From positions 1 through 37,699 of IMG/VR virus record IMGVR_UViG_3300042898_000725: a DNA stretch of 37,699 nucleotides; one strand, 5' to 3'. How positions within the stretch are numbered: the first letter of the stretch is position 1; every line of letters begins with the position of its first letter. Below the pieces are notes generated by a model. The model was not told the origin of the DNA. It made no database searches and saw only the letters and a list, made by a program, of their open reading frames with translations. This DNA is from a virus. Positions 14,253-22,086 of the stretch are shown here, one piece after another. The translations under genes were made by a program, and so were the position numbers.

Positions 14253-15947
14253 TTATTTCCTTAAAACTGCATCAGCTGCGTCATACACCGAATTGTTAGG
14301 CGCAGCAGGCTGGTCATCTGCGTATGCCGCATCACGCCTTGATTTAAGATTAGTTTCTAACCGTCGTGCTTGGCTAACTACGCTTCTTAGCTGGTCTGCA
14401 AAATTGGGCGCGGCGGGGTCAATACGCTCAACAGCGTCTGCCACAATTTTCCACTCTTGCACGGCCATATTACCCAACTTACCTTCTTGTGACGCCAAAG
14501 ATTTACCAACTTGCGTAACTTTGCCTTTAACACTATCAAGCAGTTGTTGCGCGGCACGAGGCTGACCGCCTGGTAAAGAAGGTATTAGCGCGTTATACCC
14601 AGTAATCCCCTGCAATCCTGGGTGGGGTTTAATTTTTTTCTTTTCGTTACCTAACAAAGCATCAACATTTTTTTCAATGTCGTCAGCCATATCTTTTGCG
14701 GACGTAATTTTAGCGTCGTCAGCAAGGCGATCTTTTTTAAGTTTTTGTTGCTGCACTGGCGAAAGCGGCTTATTGCTTGCGTCATAAGGTCTAAGCGGTT
14801 GCCCCTTGTCATCCGTAATTAAGCGGCCTGTTCTTGCGTCACGCATTTCTGGGCCGTTTTTCCCTTGCACCATTAAAGTCTGTACCGGTGCTGGGTTGTT
14901 TACCGATATGTTTGTAGCCTGCTTATTTGCTTTTTTCCAATCTAAAAAGCTACCTTTATAGCCTTCAGCTTTTGCTCGGCGCCATTCACGTTCCATTTCA
15001 GTTTCTTTTTGCTGATCCAAAAAGTCTGTAAAAGAACCTTCAAACCCAGCGTCTACGGCAGCTTGATAATCACGTTGCGCGGGCGTAGGTGGAGGCGCAG
15101 CAGCAGCTGCTGTAAATTTAACTTCACCTGTAACGGGGTCAATTAGCTGGCCGCCTGGCGCAATTGAAACAGGCCTGTCCGGCGACGTAAATATAACTTC
15201 ACCAGTTTTAGGGTTGATTAATTGACCGCCGGGCGCGACAGATACTGGTTTTCGATCACCTTCGTAAATTACTCTGCCGGTAGGGGAAACCAAGTTTCCT
15301 TCAACAACAATAGGTTTTCCTTCGTCGCGCATAGCCGCAACGCGTTCTTTTAAGTCCATTAAACTCATGAGCGTTCTGCGTTGCCAATCCGGTATACCAC
15401 TATCATCTGCGGGCAACCCCGCCCGCATCTTATTGGCTTGTTCTTCAGTTAGTTCGCCAGAAGTAAGTTTTCGTTCAATGTCAGATTGAATACTAGCTAA
15501 ATCATCAAATCCAGCTATATCCGCAATTGCTTTATTTACTTTTTCTCGCGATATTTGATCTTTCTTTTGATCTAATTGAAACTCGCGCTCTTGAGTTCTA
15601 GCTTCCCGTTCCTCGCGTTGCGCAACAAAACCTTCACGCTTAGTTTGCTGATCCATAATGTCAGTCAAAAACCGAGGGGCTTTAGACGCTACAAGATTTA
15701 AATATTCTTGTGAACCAATTTTTATGCCTGGCGGCAAATTGCTGTGAATCTGCGCCAACGCGTTGCGTTGCAACGATAACTCTTCGTCATCTTTAGTTTT
15801 GCGCTTATATTCTTGCATTTGCAGCATATTCATTTGCTGCTGTTGGCGCGCGTTTTCTAGCTGCGATATAGCAGCCATTTGATTAATCGGCGACTCAATT
15901 TGAATGGGGCGAAACCCCATCGGTATACTTGTATCAATCTGTGCCAT
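14253..15947 (-). CDS. Putative DNA ejection protein, P22 gp20 position, with internal repeats
   Basis: The 564-residue protein is mostly charged helix with glutamine-rich and coiled-coil stretches (ENARQQQQMNMLQMQEYKRK; REEREARTQEREFQLDQKKD). Residues about 212-281 hold three tandem copies of a short beta module, the clearest being SVAPGGQLINPKTGEVIFTS and SIAPGGQLIDPVTGEVKFTA. It follows the gp7-like gene by 9 bases and precedes the gp16-like gene by 2, so it takes the position of P22 gp20. Function is inferred from order and composition. Confidence 0.7.
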   Translation of the reverse strand: MAQIDTSIPMGFRPIQIESPINQMAAISQLENARQQQQMNMLQMQEYKRKTKDDEELSLQRNALAQIHSNLPPGIKIGSQEYLNLVASKAPRFLTDIMDQQTKREGFVAQREEREARTQEREFQLDQKKDQISREKVNKAIADIAGFDDLASIQSDIERKLTSGELTEEQANKMRAGLPADDSGIPDWQRRTLMSLMDLKERVAAMRDEGKPIVVEGNLVSPTGRVIYEGDRKPVSVAPGGQLINPKTGEVIFTSPDRPVSIAPGGQLIDPVTGEVKFTAAAAAPPPTPAQRDYQAAVDAGFEGSFTDFLDQQKETEMEREWRRAKAEGYKGSFLDWKKANKQATNISVNNPAPVQTLMVQGKNGPEMRDARTGRLITDDKGQPLRPYDASNKPLSPVQQQKLKKDRLADDAKITSAKDMADDIEKNVDALLGNEKKKIKPHPGLQGITGYNALIPSLPGGQPRAAQQLLDSVKGKVTQVGKSLASQEGKLGNMAVQEWKIVADAVERIDPAAPNFADQLRSVVSQARRLETNLKSRRDAAYADDQPAAPNNSVYDAADAVLRK

Positions 15948-15956
15948 ACTTAACCT

Positions 15957-16598
15957 TTAAGCTTTAGCTTTATACGCGTTAAGAAAATCCTGCCCTTGCG
16001 AATAATTTAAGTATTGCCCAAGACCGCTAGTTAAAGCGTTTGTCATACCCATATACCCCGACGCTCTAGCATTTCCAGCCCCAAGCGCTAAATCACTTAA
16101 GTTAGCCCCTAATTGCCCTGCAGCGCTACCTACTGTATTGGCGCTGGTTTGCCCCATGCCAACCAAACTTTGCAGTGGGTTTAACTTAGCTGCACGTTCC
16201 GCTTGATAACGGTTAAACGCGTTGGTGTATTCCTGTGATCCTAATTCTTGACCAAATTGAGTAATACCGCGCAGAGTATTGCCCGAACGTAGCATGCCGC
16301 CAGCAGCTTTTGACGCTTGTAAAGCTTTCAAACCTTCTCTAAACCTAAACCCAACGCCAGGATCTTTTTGGTAAGTGTCATAATCAAACGGCGAGTAATA
16401 AGACGCAGAAACCAAATCGGGCAGCGCGTTATTACGCACGTCGATCATAGGTTGTTGCAACTCAACTTGTTTGTTAAATTGACGTCGCTGTTCAGCTGCT
16501 GCTGTTCTTGCAGCCTTTTCTTGCGCGTTGGCGGCTTTATTTGCGCCGTATGCGCCTACTACGGCGCTTCCGGCGATAGCTGCGGCGACCCAAGTCAT
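15957..16598 (-). CDS. Putative DNA ejection protein, P22 gp7 position
   Basis: The 213-residue protein has an Ala/Gly-rich hydrophobic N-terminus (MTWVAAAIAGSAVVGAYGAN) followed by an Ala/Glu helix (AQEKAARTAAAEQRRQFNKQ). The rest is Gly/Ser/Asn-rich with repeated short segments (LGSQEYTNAFNRYQAERAAK). Proteins like this are often annotated as DNA transfer or injection proteins in P22-like phages, and P22 gp7 (229 residues) is of similar size. It overlaps the cupin gene upstream by 4 bases. Confidence 0.7.
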   Translation of the reverse strand: MTWVAAAIAGSAVVGAYGANKAANAQEKAARTAAAEQRRQFNKQVELQQPMIDVRNNALPDLVSASYYSPFDYDTYQKDPGVGFRFREGLKALQASKAAGGMLRSGNTLRGITQFGQELGSQEYTNAFNRYQAERAAKLNPLQSLVGMGQTSANTVGSAAGQLGANLSDLALGAGNARASGYMGMTNALTSGLGQYLNYSQGQDFLNAYKAKA

Positions 16599-17056
16599 AG
16601 CGTTACTCCTTCAATTAAATCTGTTTTGACGTTATTGCGCGCGTCAAACAACGCGGTGAGGTCGGGCTCTAATAACTCAACCTCAATCTCGTCTAAATCT
16701 GTTTTGTCTGTACGGTGAATCGTGATGCCAATTGAATCTGTTACCGCCATTGTGACGCGTTTGGTGCCGGGCTGTGATTCAACTACATCGCCGGGCAATA
16801 AAGTAATCATACCGTTTTCAGTCCACGCCACAATTTCGCCCATAGCGCACAAAAAGAAATGCGGCTCTTTATGCACTTTGCCAACAATCAAAGTGCCCGC
16901 AGGGCGGAACACCTTACGCATGTACATGCCCGGCGAAAAGTGATGTTCTGTCACAAGTTCAGCTTGCGGCATTAACGCCATCTCAGCTTGCAAACGGTCG
17001 ATTTGCTCGCGGTTTGGTACAAAATGTTCAGTAATTTCGTTCACACCACCACCCAT
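16595..17056 (-). CDS. Cupin-fold protein in the ejection-gene block
   Basis: The 153-residue protein has the strand pattern of a single cupin barrel: MYMRKVFRPAGTLIVGKVHK, a histidine in KEPHFFLCAMGEIVAWTENG, and the second-motif-like LLPGDVVESQPGTKRVTMAV. Typical metal-binding histidines are only partly present, so metal binding is uncertain. It takes the place of P22 gene 14, between fibre and gp7-like genes. Two starts are possible: ATG at 17056, or GTG at 17044 in a GTGA overlap with the fibre stop. Its function in the virion is unknown. Confidence 0.75.
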   Translation of the reverse strand: MGGGVNEITEHFVPNREQIDRLQAEMALMPQAELVTEHHFSPGMYMRKVFRPAGTLIVGKVHKEPHFFLCAMGEIVAWTENGMITLLPGDVVESQPGTKRVTMAVTDSIGITIHRTDKTDLDEIEVELLEPDLTALFDARNNVKTDLIEGVTL

Positions 17057-18417
17057 CGTGACCCACTGGCCACCGTAACCGTTGTGCCGCTGGCTATCGT
17101 AATTGGCCCGGCTGACATGCCGGACGTGCCGGCGGCAATCGTGTAGCTGACATCAATAGTTAAACTATTGACAAATATGCCGTTGCCCGCTACGAAATGC
17201 TCAGATGTTAATTCACCAGTGCTAGGTTTGTACAGATATTTGGCGTTGCTGGTATAGATTGTGGACAGCGCGCCAGAGGTCGCAGCAGCAAACGTCGGGT
17301 AGACGTTCGTGGCTGTTGTCGTGTCGTTCGTAATCGTTGCGCCCGAGCCGGTCGGCAGCGCCCAAGTCGCTGTCGTGCCATTCGATGTCAGCACATACGT
17401 ATTGGCACCAATGGGCAGGCGAGTCGAGCTGTTGGCACCATTACCAAGGATCAGATCGCCCGTGCTGGTGACTGGCGACAAGGCATTAAATGCTGCGCTT
17501 GCCGTTGTCTGGCCCGTGCCACCGTTGGCAATCGGCAGCGTGCCTGTCACTTGCGTGGTCAGATCCACACCACTTAGCGTGCCACCCAGTGTCAGACTAC
17601 CGCTGGATGTGACCGTGCCGGACAGGCTAATGCCGTTGACCGTACCGGTGCCAGAGACGCTGGTGACCGTGCCCACGTACTGGTCGTTGGATGTGATCGT
17701 AAAGTTTGGGTACGTACCGCTGATGCTGGTTGTGCCCGCGCCGGTTAACGCCACTACTTGGTCAGGCAGCGTGTTGGTAATCGTAAAGCTGGGGTACGTG
17801 CCGGACGTGCTGATGCCTGTGCCGCCCGTTAACGACACCGTCTGGTCAGGCGCCGAGTTGTTGATGGTCACCGCCACTGAGCCATCGTAAGTTGTGCCGA
17901 CACTGTACGAGATGCCCGTGCCTGCAGTCAGCGCGTTAGCCACGCTGCCCGCTTGGCCGCTGATGTTGCCGGTAACCTTGCTGCCTGCAATCGACGTAAT
18001 CCACGTAGGGTCAGCGTATGAGCCTGTCGTATAGACGCCGTTGGTGACCGTGGCAGCGTTGCCGGTGATGTCGATACTCCAAGTGCCTGTAGCGCCTGAT
18101 CCCGTTGTGCTGGGCACACTCAGGTTAGTACGAGCCCCTGCCGCAGTGGTAGCACCTGTGCCGCCGTTATCGACGTCTAGGGTTCCTGCTAGGGTAATCG
18201 TGCCGGATGTCGTAACAGGCCCACCAGAGGTTGTTAAACCTGTCGTGCCGCCGGAGACGTTGACCGAGGTGACCGTGCCAGACCCACCACCGGTGTTGGC
18301 CTTGTTCAGCAAATTTAGGAAAAACCGATACCAATCCCGCGATACCATGCCTGTCCGGTCATCGGTAATCGGCGACTGGTTCTTGGGTATCTGCGGTTCG
18401 TTATCTGGGTTAGGCAT
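17041..18417 (-). CDS. Tail fibre protein with tandem beta repeats
   Basis: The 458-residue protein begins with a conserved leader (PITDDRTGMVSRDWYRFFLN) that may attach it to the virion, followed by Gly/Thr/Ser-rich fibre repeats. Examples are GGSGTVTSVNVSGGTTGLTT, two copies of an NGGTG(A/Q)TTA motif (VDNGGTGATTAAGARTNL and IANGGTGQTTASAAFNAL), and repeated SYPSFTITN-like strands. It ends GTTVTVASGSRWVVV, shared with the tailspike-type protein. In P22 order this is the needle position (gp26), but the sequence looks like a fibre, not a needle coiled coil. It overlaps the gp10-like gene by 8 bases. Confidence 0.8.
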   Translation of the reverse strand: MPNPDNEPQIPKNQSPITDDRTGMVSRDWYRFFLNLLNKANTGGGSGTVTSVNVSGGTTGLTTSGGPVTTSGTITLAGTLDVDNGGTGATTAAGARTNLSVPSTTGSGATGTWSIDITGNAATVTNGVYTTGSYADPTWITSIAGSKVTGNISGQAGSVANALTAGTGISYSVGTTYDGSVAVTINNSAPDQTVSLTGGTGISTSGTYPSFTITNTLPDQVVALTGAGTTSISGTYPNFTITSNDQYVGTVTSVSGTGTVNGISLSGTVTSSGSLTLGGTLSGVDLTTQVTGTLPIANGGTGQTTASAAFNALSPVTSTGDLILGNGANSSTRLPIGANTYVLTSNGTTATWALPTGSGATITNDTTTATNVYPTFAAATSGALSTIYTSNAKYLYKPSTGELTSEHFVAGNGIFVNSLTIDVSYTIAAGTSGMSAGPITIASGTTVTVASGSRWVVV

Positions 18418-19843
18418 TGGTGCCGGTCAATGCAAGTTCGGCACCCATGATGGCGATCTTGACGGGGTCGGTGCCCGACACCTCGTACACGCGGTCACGC
18501 AGCTTGTTGGTCATACCCAGACGGCGCCAGAAAGCTCTGAAGCCGTAATTGCCCATCTTGCCCATGCCAGCCCACTTTTCGTTCGACCATGTGTGACCGC
18601 CGTCATCTGAGAAGCGCAGCATGACCTGCGGGTCGTTGCCTTGGCCGATGACCAATCCAACACCTGTCTCGCACTCAAGCTGCAGCGCATGCTGGGCAGT
18701 ACGCTTTAAGTTGTTCTGGCCGGTAGGCAGCGCCCGCCATGACCGCAGCCATTTCTGTGGCAGGTTGTCGTCAGCGAACACGTCCAAGTCATACGCGTAA
18801 ATTTTGCCGTTCTGAAAGTCACCCACCACCACTTCGTTGTTGAAGAACATCTGGCAGTTGGCACGGTGACGGATGAACTGGCCGTTGGCAAACCCGGCAC
18901 GCTCATGCCAGGCTTGGGTCGCCACATCAAACACCCAAGTCTTCTGGGCGGTCGGGAAGGTCAACACATAGAAGGCATGGCCGTCTTGCTGGTAGGTAAA
19001 CGCAATCGCGTCTGAGATCGTGCCGTAGCTCTGGATGGCGTACTCAACCGCGTGGGTTGAGATGCGCTGGCCAGTGTAGCCTTGGGCACGGAACACCACG
19101 CCTTGGCCACGGGCATCCGACCCCAACCAGAACAGCGAGTTGTCCATCTTAGCGACCGAGAAGGTCGCAGCGCAGCCGATCTCGTTGACGGCACCTTGGA
19201 TGCGAGCCAGCGGGAAGGGCGTTGTGCCGGCGTCGTACCAGACCTCAACGGACTGGGTGCCGAACAGCCACACCTCACGGTGGTCGACAAACAGCGATAT
19301 TAGCCTGTCTGGCATGCCTTCTGCGCTTGCAAAGCTCAGGGGGTCAATCTGGGTGCCATCAAGCAGCTCAGACGTCCAGAAGCGGTCTGAATTGGGTTCC
19401 TGAAAGATAAAGTAGCCGTCCAGATAGCCGACAGTCACCGCGCCTGGGAAGTCGACGTCGGTAATCTCAGCGTACGCCTCAGTTGCCGCGTCGTAGATGT
19501 ACCCGTCAGGGTTGGCCGCAATGAAGAGCTGCGTGCCGTTATCGACCATCGACACGGGGCCAGTACCCGACACACCACCGATCGGTGTGACCGTCCAGTT
19601 GGTGTCGATGCGGTAAAGACGTGCGCCTGACACGGCGTAGGCGTAGTCACCGTAAGACCACAGACCACGGATGGGGCCGGTACCAACGGTTGCCAGCCTG
19701 CGCAAGCCCGGCGCGCGGTTTAAGTACGCAGGCTCCATGCCTTCCGGTGCCGGTGTGGCTTCGGGGTACAAATTTACGCACCTGCTGTCGGCGGCGTTTA
19801 CTGACCGAGCAACGTACGACTGGCCGAGGATAGGTGTTTTCAT
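18410..19843 (-). CDS. Head-completion/packaged DNA stabilisation protein, P22 gp10-like
   Basis: The 477-residue protein matches the P22 gp10 family in length and layout: KTPILGQSYVARSVNAADSR and NLYPEATPAPEGMEPAYLNR, then repeated beta-propeller-like strands (GLWSYGDYAYAVSGARLYRI; DHREVWLFGTQSVEVWYDAG). In P22, gp10 adds to the gp4 ring and closes the packaged head. It lies downstream of the gp4-like gene, but an HNH gene on the other strand separates the two. Its ribosome-binding site (AAAGGG) is in the 29-base gap between the two divergent starts. Confidence 0.9.
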   Translation of the reverse strand: MKTPILGQSYVARSVNAADSRCVNLYPEATPAPEGMEPAYLNRAPGLRRLATVGTGPIRGLWSYGDYAYAVSGARLYRIDTNWTVTPIGGVSGTGPVSMVDNGTQLFIAANPDGYIYDAATEAYAEITDVDFPGAVTVGYLDGYFIFQEPNSDRFWTSELLDGTQIDPLSFASAEGMPDRLISLFVDHREVWLFGTQSVEVWYDAGTTPFPLARIQGAVNEIGCAATFSVAKMDNSLFWLGSDARGQGVVFRAQGYTGQRISTHAVEYAIQSYGTISDAIAFTYQQDGHAFYVLTFPTAQKTWVFDVATQAWHERAGFANGQFIRHRANCQMFFNNEVVVGDFQNGKIYAYDLDVFADDNLPQKWLRSWRALPTGQNNLKRTAQHALQLECETGVGLVIGQGNDPQVMLRFSDDGGHTWSNEKWAGMGKMGNYGFRAFWRRLGMTNKLRDRVYEVSGTDPVKIAIMGAELALTGTNA

Positions 19844-19872
19844 TTAACACCCTTTATGGTAAACTCAAATTC

Positions 19873-20355
19873 ATGATTACCGCTGACCATATCCGATCTA
19901 TTCTTGACTATGACCCAGAAACTGGCGAATTTGTCTGGAAAGCGCATAGCCGCCGCCCTGATCTTGTCGGTAAACGTGCGGGCAGCCCAACTAACGCGGG
20001 TTATTGGGCTATTGCAATTAACAACGAAAAAAAATTGGCTCATCGGCTTGCGTGGGTGTACATGACAGGCAAGTGGCCGTTGTTTCACGTAGACCATAAA
20101 GACGGAAACAAACAAAACAATAAGTTTAGTAATCTTCGAGAAGTATCTCGTTTTGGCAATTTGCAGAATATCCGAAAACCAACAAAAGCTAATAAATCTG
20201 GTTTCTTGGGTGTTTCCGCGCATCAAGGAAAATGGCGTGTGCAAATTATGGCAAACGGCAAACGCATCCGCGAAAGTGGTTTTGATACGCCCGAACAGGC
20301 GCATCAAAGATACTTGGAGCTGAAGCGATTGCATCACCATACTTGCACCATTTAA
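19873..20355 (+). CDS. HNH endonuclease with AP2 DNA-binding domain (antisense insertion)
   Basis: From ATG 19873 the protein has 160 residues. Its N-terminal part (LDYDPETGEFVWKAHSRRPD) is typical of this HNH class. The HNH core lies at 57-100: H57 in LAHRLAWVYMTGKWP, then FHVDHKDGNKQNNKFSNLRE with H75. The AP2 domain is at about 108-150 (KSGFLGVSAHQGKWRVQIMA, then FDTPEQAHQRYLELKRLHHH). Such genes are self-mobilising homing endonucleases. It faces against the late operon, between the gp4-like and gp10-like genes, so late transcripts read through it as antisense. It is more AT-rich than its neighbours. Confidence 0.92.
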   Translation: MITADHIRSILDYDPETGEFVWKAHSRRPDLVGKRAGSPTNAGYWAIAINNEKKLAHRLAWVYMTGKWPLFHVDHKDGNKQNNKFSNLREVSRFGNLQNIRKPTKANKSGFLGVSAHQGKWRVQIMANGKRIRESGFDTPEQAHQRYLELKRLHHHTCTI

Positions 20356-20372
20356 AAGTTAATTAAACATAC

Positions 20373-21083
20373 TTAGTAGTTGCCAGCGTAGATGTTGTAA
20401 CGCTGGTGGGTTGCAACCAGCGCGTAAGGCATCGACATCACGTCGTCTGGGTTGTTGATGCGCTTCAAATTGCGTTTGGACGTCATGGCAATTCGAGTGA
20501 CTTGCGGCATAGGCTCAACACCAAACTCGTTGGCAATTTCCATCGCCAAGTTGTACTTGAACGCCCGCAGATAGCCTGGCGGGAACGACAAGACGGTGTT
20601 TAAGGTCGCCGGCTTAGTCAGCTCTTGCACCGACACAAAATGCCACTCCAAAAGCCTTGTGGGCTTCGGATAGATGGTCATGGTGATGTCGGGGAACGTA
20701 TTGTTGACGAACATGACCTGCGGGTAAGTGCTGGTCACGGTCTTGACCGCAATGCCGTTGTATTGCTGCTGGTTAATCAGCTTGATGCCGTAAGACACAT
20801 TGGTCTGCGGATCACGAAAGTACGTCGAGTCGTCAATCAGAATAGGACGATTGCCGACAAAGTCGCCGGTGGGACCCAACGTGCGGGTGATCTCGTCGGT
20901 CGGCCAGTTAAAAATCTGGTCTTCCGTACAGAAGACGGCCAGACGCTCAGTATTCCACGAATCAATCATTTGATTCATGGCGTTCAAGGCATCTTGAGCA
21001 GCCTGCGGAGAAGGTTCCTCACCTTCGGCCAGCTGGCCAATCAGCCGGAGTGCTGCCTTGATCTGGTCGAAAGCGGTTGCCAT
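20373..21083 (-). CDS. Tail accessory/head completion protein, P22 gp4-like
   Basis: The 236-residue protein has the gp4-family N-terminus (DQIKAALRLIGQLAEGEEPS, then AQDALNAMNQMIDSWNTERL) and the conserved FPPGYLRAFKYNLAMEIANE segment near residue 168. In P22, gp4 binds the portal after packaging and forms the platform for gp10. Gene order (coat, gp4, gp10) agrees. Confidence 0.9.
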   Translation of the reverse strand: MATAFDQIKAALRLIGQLAEGEEPSPQAAQDALNAMNQMIDSWNTERLAVFCTEDQIFNWPTDEITRTLGPTGDFVGNRPILIDDSTYFRDPQTNVSYGIKLINQQQYNGIAVKTVTSTYPQVMFVNNTFPDITMTIYPKPTRLLEWHFVSVQELTKPATLNTVLSFPPGYLRAFKYNLAMEIANEFGVEPMPQVTRIAMTSKRNLKRINNPDDVMSMPYALVATHQRYNIYAGNY

Positions 21084-21092
21084 GCAGGCTCC

Positions 21093-21293
21093 TTATTCTA
21101 CTGCCACAACCTCTGCAGGCGGGCGGCTACGACGACGTTTGGGTTCCAGTTCGTTGACTGGCGCCGCTGCTTCGGGAGCCGAAGGCGTGTCGGGATTATA
21201 CCGCTCCCAACCGTTTTGTTCATCATATTCAGCCTCCATCGCCATATTAGCGATTTTGGTGCCGTGAACAGCATGTCGTAGGTAAATTGTCAT
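21093..21293 (-). CDS. Small phage protein with basic C-terminus
   Basis: The 66-residue protein (MTIYLRHAVHGTKIANMAME, then EYDEQNGWERYNPDTPSAPE) ends in a Pro/Ala-rich stretch and KRRRSRPPAE. Proteins with this start are frequent beside gp4-like genes in phages. The short conserved N-terminus may bind the capsid or neck; this is inference. It has 9 bases to the next gene. Confidence 0.75.
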   Translation of the reverse strand: MTIYLRHAVHGTKIANMAMEAEYDEQNGWERYNPDTPSAPEAAAPVNELEPKRRRSRPPAEVVAVE

Positions 21294-21301
21294 AGTTTTT
21301 A

Positions 21302-21321
21302 GTAGGGGCCGAAGCCCCTAC
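21302..21321 (-). other. UUCG-capped hairpin in the late transcript
   Basis: On the minus strand an 8-bp stem GTAGGGGC/GCCCCTAC closes a TTCG loop, the very stable C(UUCG)G tetraloop. No T-run follows, so it is more likely an mRNA stability or processing element than a terminator. Confidence 0.7.
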
Positions 21322-21325
21322 AAAG

Positions 21326-21736
21326 TTACACGCAGTGAATCAACGCAAAGTTAAGTACGACAGCTTCTGACAAAGAGCCGCCAGAAATGTTACGCACAGT
21401 AATGGAAACTGACCCTGCACTTAGCCCAGACACCCAGCAGTTGTAAGAACCTGCAGTAGCTCCGGCAGCTATATTCAGAATAACAATATCGTTAGCGCTA
21501 ATAAGTGAGTTGTTCAGGGTAAACGTGACGTTGGTTGTACCTGCCAACGCAGCGTTATTCATTGTAATTTGACCGGCAGCCTTGTTCAACGTAACGGCTG
21601 TTGATTTGCTAGTAGCTTGCGTTACTGTACCTTGAGCAGCAGCGGTGTAGCCAAACTGTTCGTCAGACAGAATGTACTGGGCACCGACGATGTCTTGGTC
21701 TGTATACGCAACACCAATAGGTTTCGTATTAGACAT
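21326..21736 (-). CDS. Putative capsid decoration or structural protein
   Basis: The 136-residue protein begins SNTKPIGVAYTDQDIVGAQY and then turns into a beta-sandwich-like sequence (AGQITMNNAALAGTTNVTFT; VSGLSAGSVSITVRNISGGS). Composition and position just downstream of the coat gene fit a decoration or head-surface protein. Terminator-like hairpins on both sides suggest its own expression level. No named family is recognised. Confidence 0.65.
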   Translation of the reverse strand: MSNTKPIGVAYTDQDIVGAQYILSDEQFGYTAAAQGTVTQATSKSTAVTLNKAAGQITMNNAALAGTTNVTFTLNNSLISANDIVILNIAAGATAGSYNCWVSGLSAGSVSITVRNISGGSLSEAVVLNFALIHCV

Positions 21737-21749
21737 AATTTAGCCTTTT

Positions 21750-21773
21750 AAAAAACACCCCGCCGTAGCGGGG
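21750..21773 (-). terminator. Intrinsic terminator after the coat/small protein genes
   Basis: On the minus strand CCCCGC (73-68) and GCGGGG (63-58 of the 217xx positions) form a 6-bp GC stem with a TACG loop, a UNCG tetraloop. TG and six T residues follow (55-50). This is a good intrinsic terminator or partial terminator inside the late operon, just after the 83-residue protein. Confidence 0.75.
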
Positions 21774-21780
21774 CAATTAG

Positions 21781-22032
21781 TTAGGATACGGCGCCGTACT
21801 GCCACTTAGTGCCGTCAGACACAAACAGCTTGCCAGCGCCTGTTGCGTTGCTGGTGATGCCGAGTGAGCCTGCAGGTGCAGTGGTAGTGGTGCTGTTTGC
21901 GGTGATTGCGGTAGCCAGACCGTGAAACTCAACGCCGCCAGCAAAACGAATGATAGTGCCGCCGACAGCTTTAGCTGCTGAAGTATTGCCGTCGGAAAAT
22001 TGATAGGCGTCGCCGCCATTAGGAATTGCCAT
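21781..22032 (-). CDS. Small structural-type protein downstream of the coat gene
   Basis: The 83-residue protein (MAIPNGGDAYQFSDGNTSAA, then TIIRFAGGVEFHGLATAITA) ends GAGKLFVSDGTKWQYGAVS, a pattern common in phage fibre and head-surface proteins. It lies between the coat gene and the putative decoration gene, flanked by hairpins. A minor virion component is plausible but unproved. Confidence 0.65.
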   Translation of the reverse strand: MAIPNGGDAYQFSDGNTSAAKAVGGTIIRFAGGVEFHGLATAITANSTTTTAPAGSLGITSNATGAGKLFVSDGTKWQYGAVS

Positions 22033-22061
22033 GATAATTTCCTTTCAAATAGATTCAGTAA

Positions 22062-22079
22062 TGGGGGCCGAAGCCCCCA
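22062..22079 (-). other. UUCG-capped hairpin directly after the coat gene
   Basis: On the minus strand a 7-bp stem TGGGGGC/GCCCCCA closes a TTCG tetraloop 7 bases after the coat stop codon. There is no T-run. It would protect the 3' end of coat mRNA or mark a processing site. Confidence 0.7.
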
Positions 22080-22086
22080 CCAGTGC

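Noticed and set aside
17041-18417. P22 gp26 tail needle
   Set aside because: The position fits, but the sequence is Gly/Thr/Ser beta-repeat fibre and not a trimeric coiled-coil needle.
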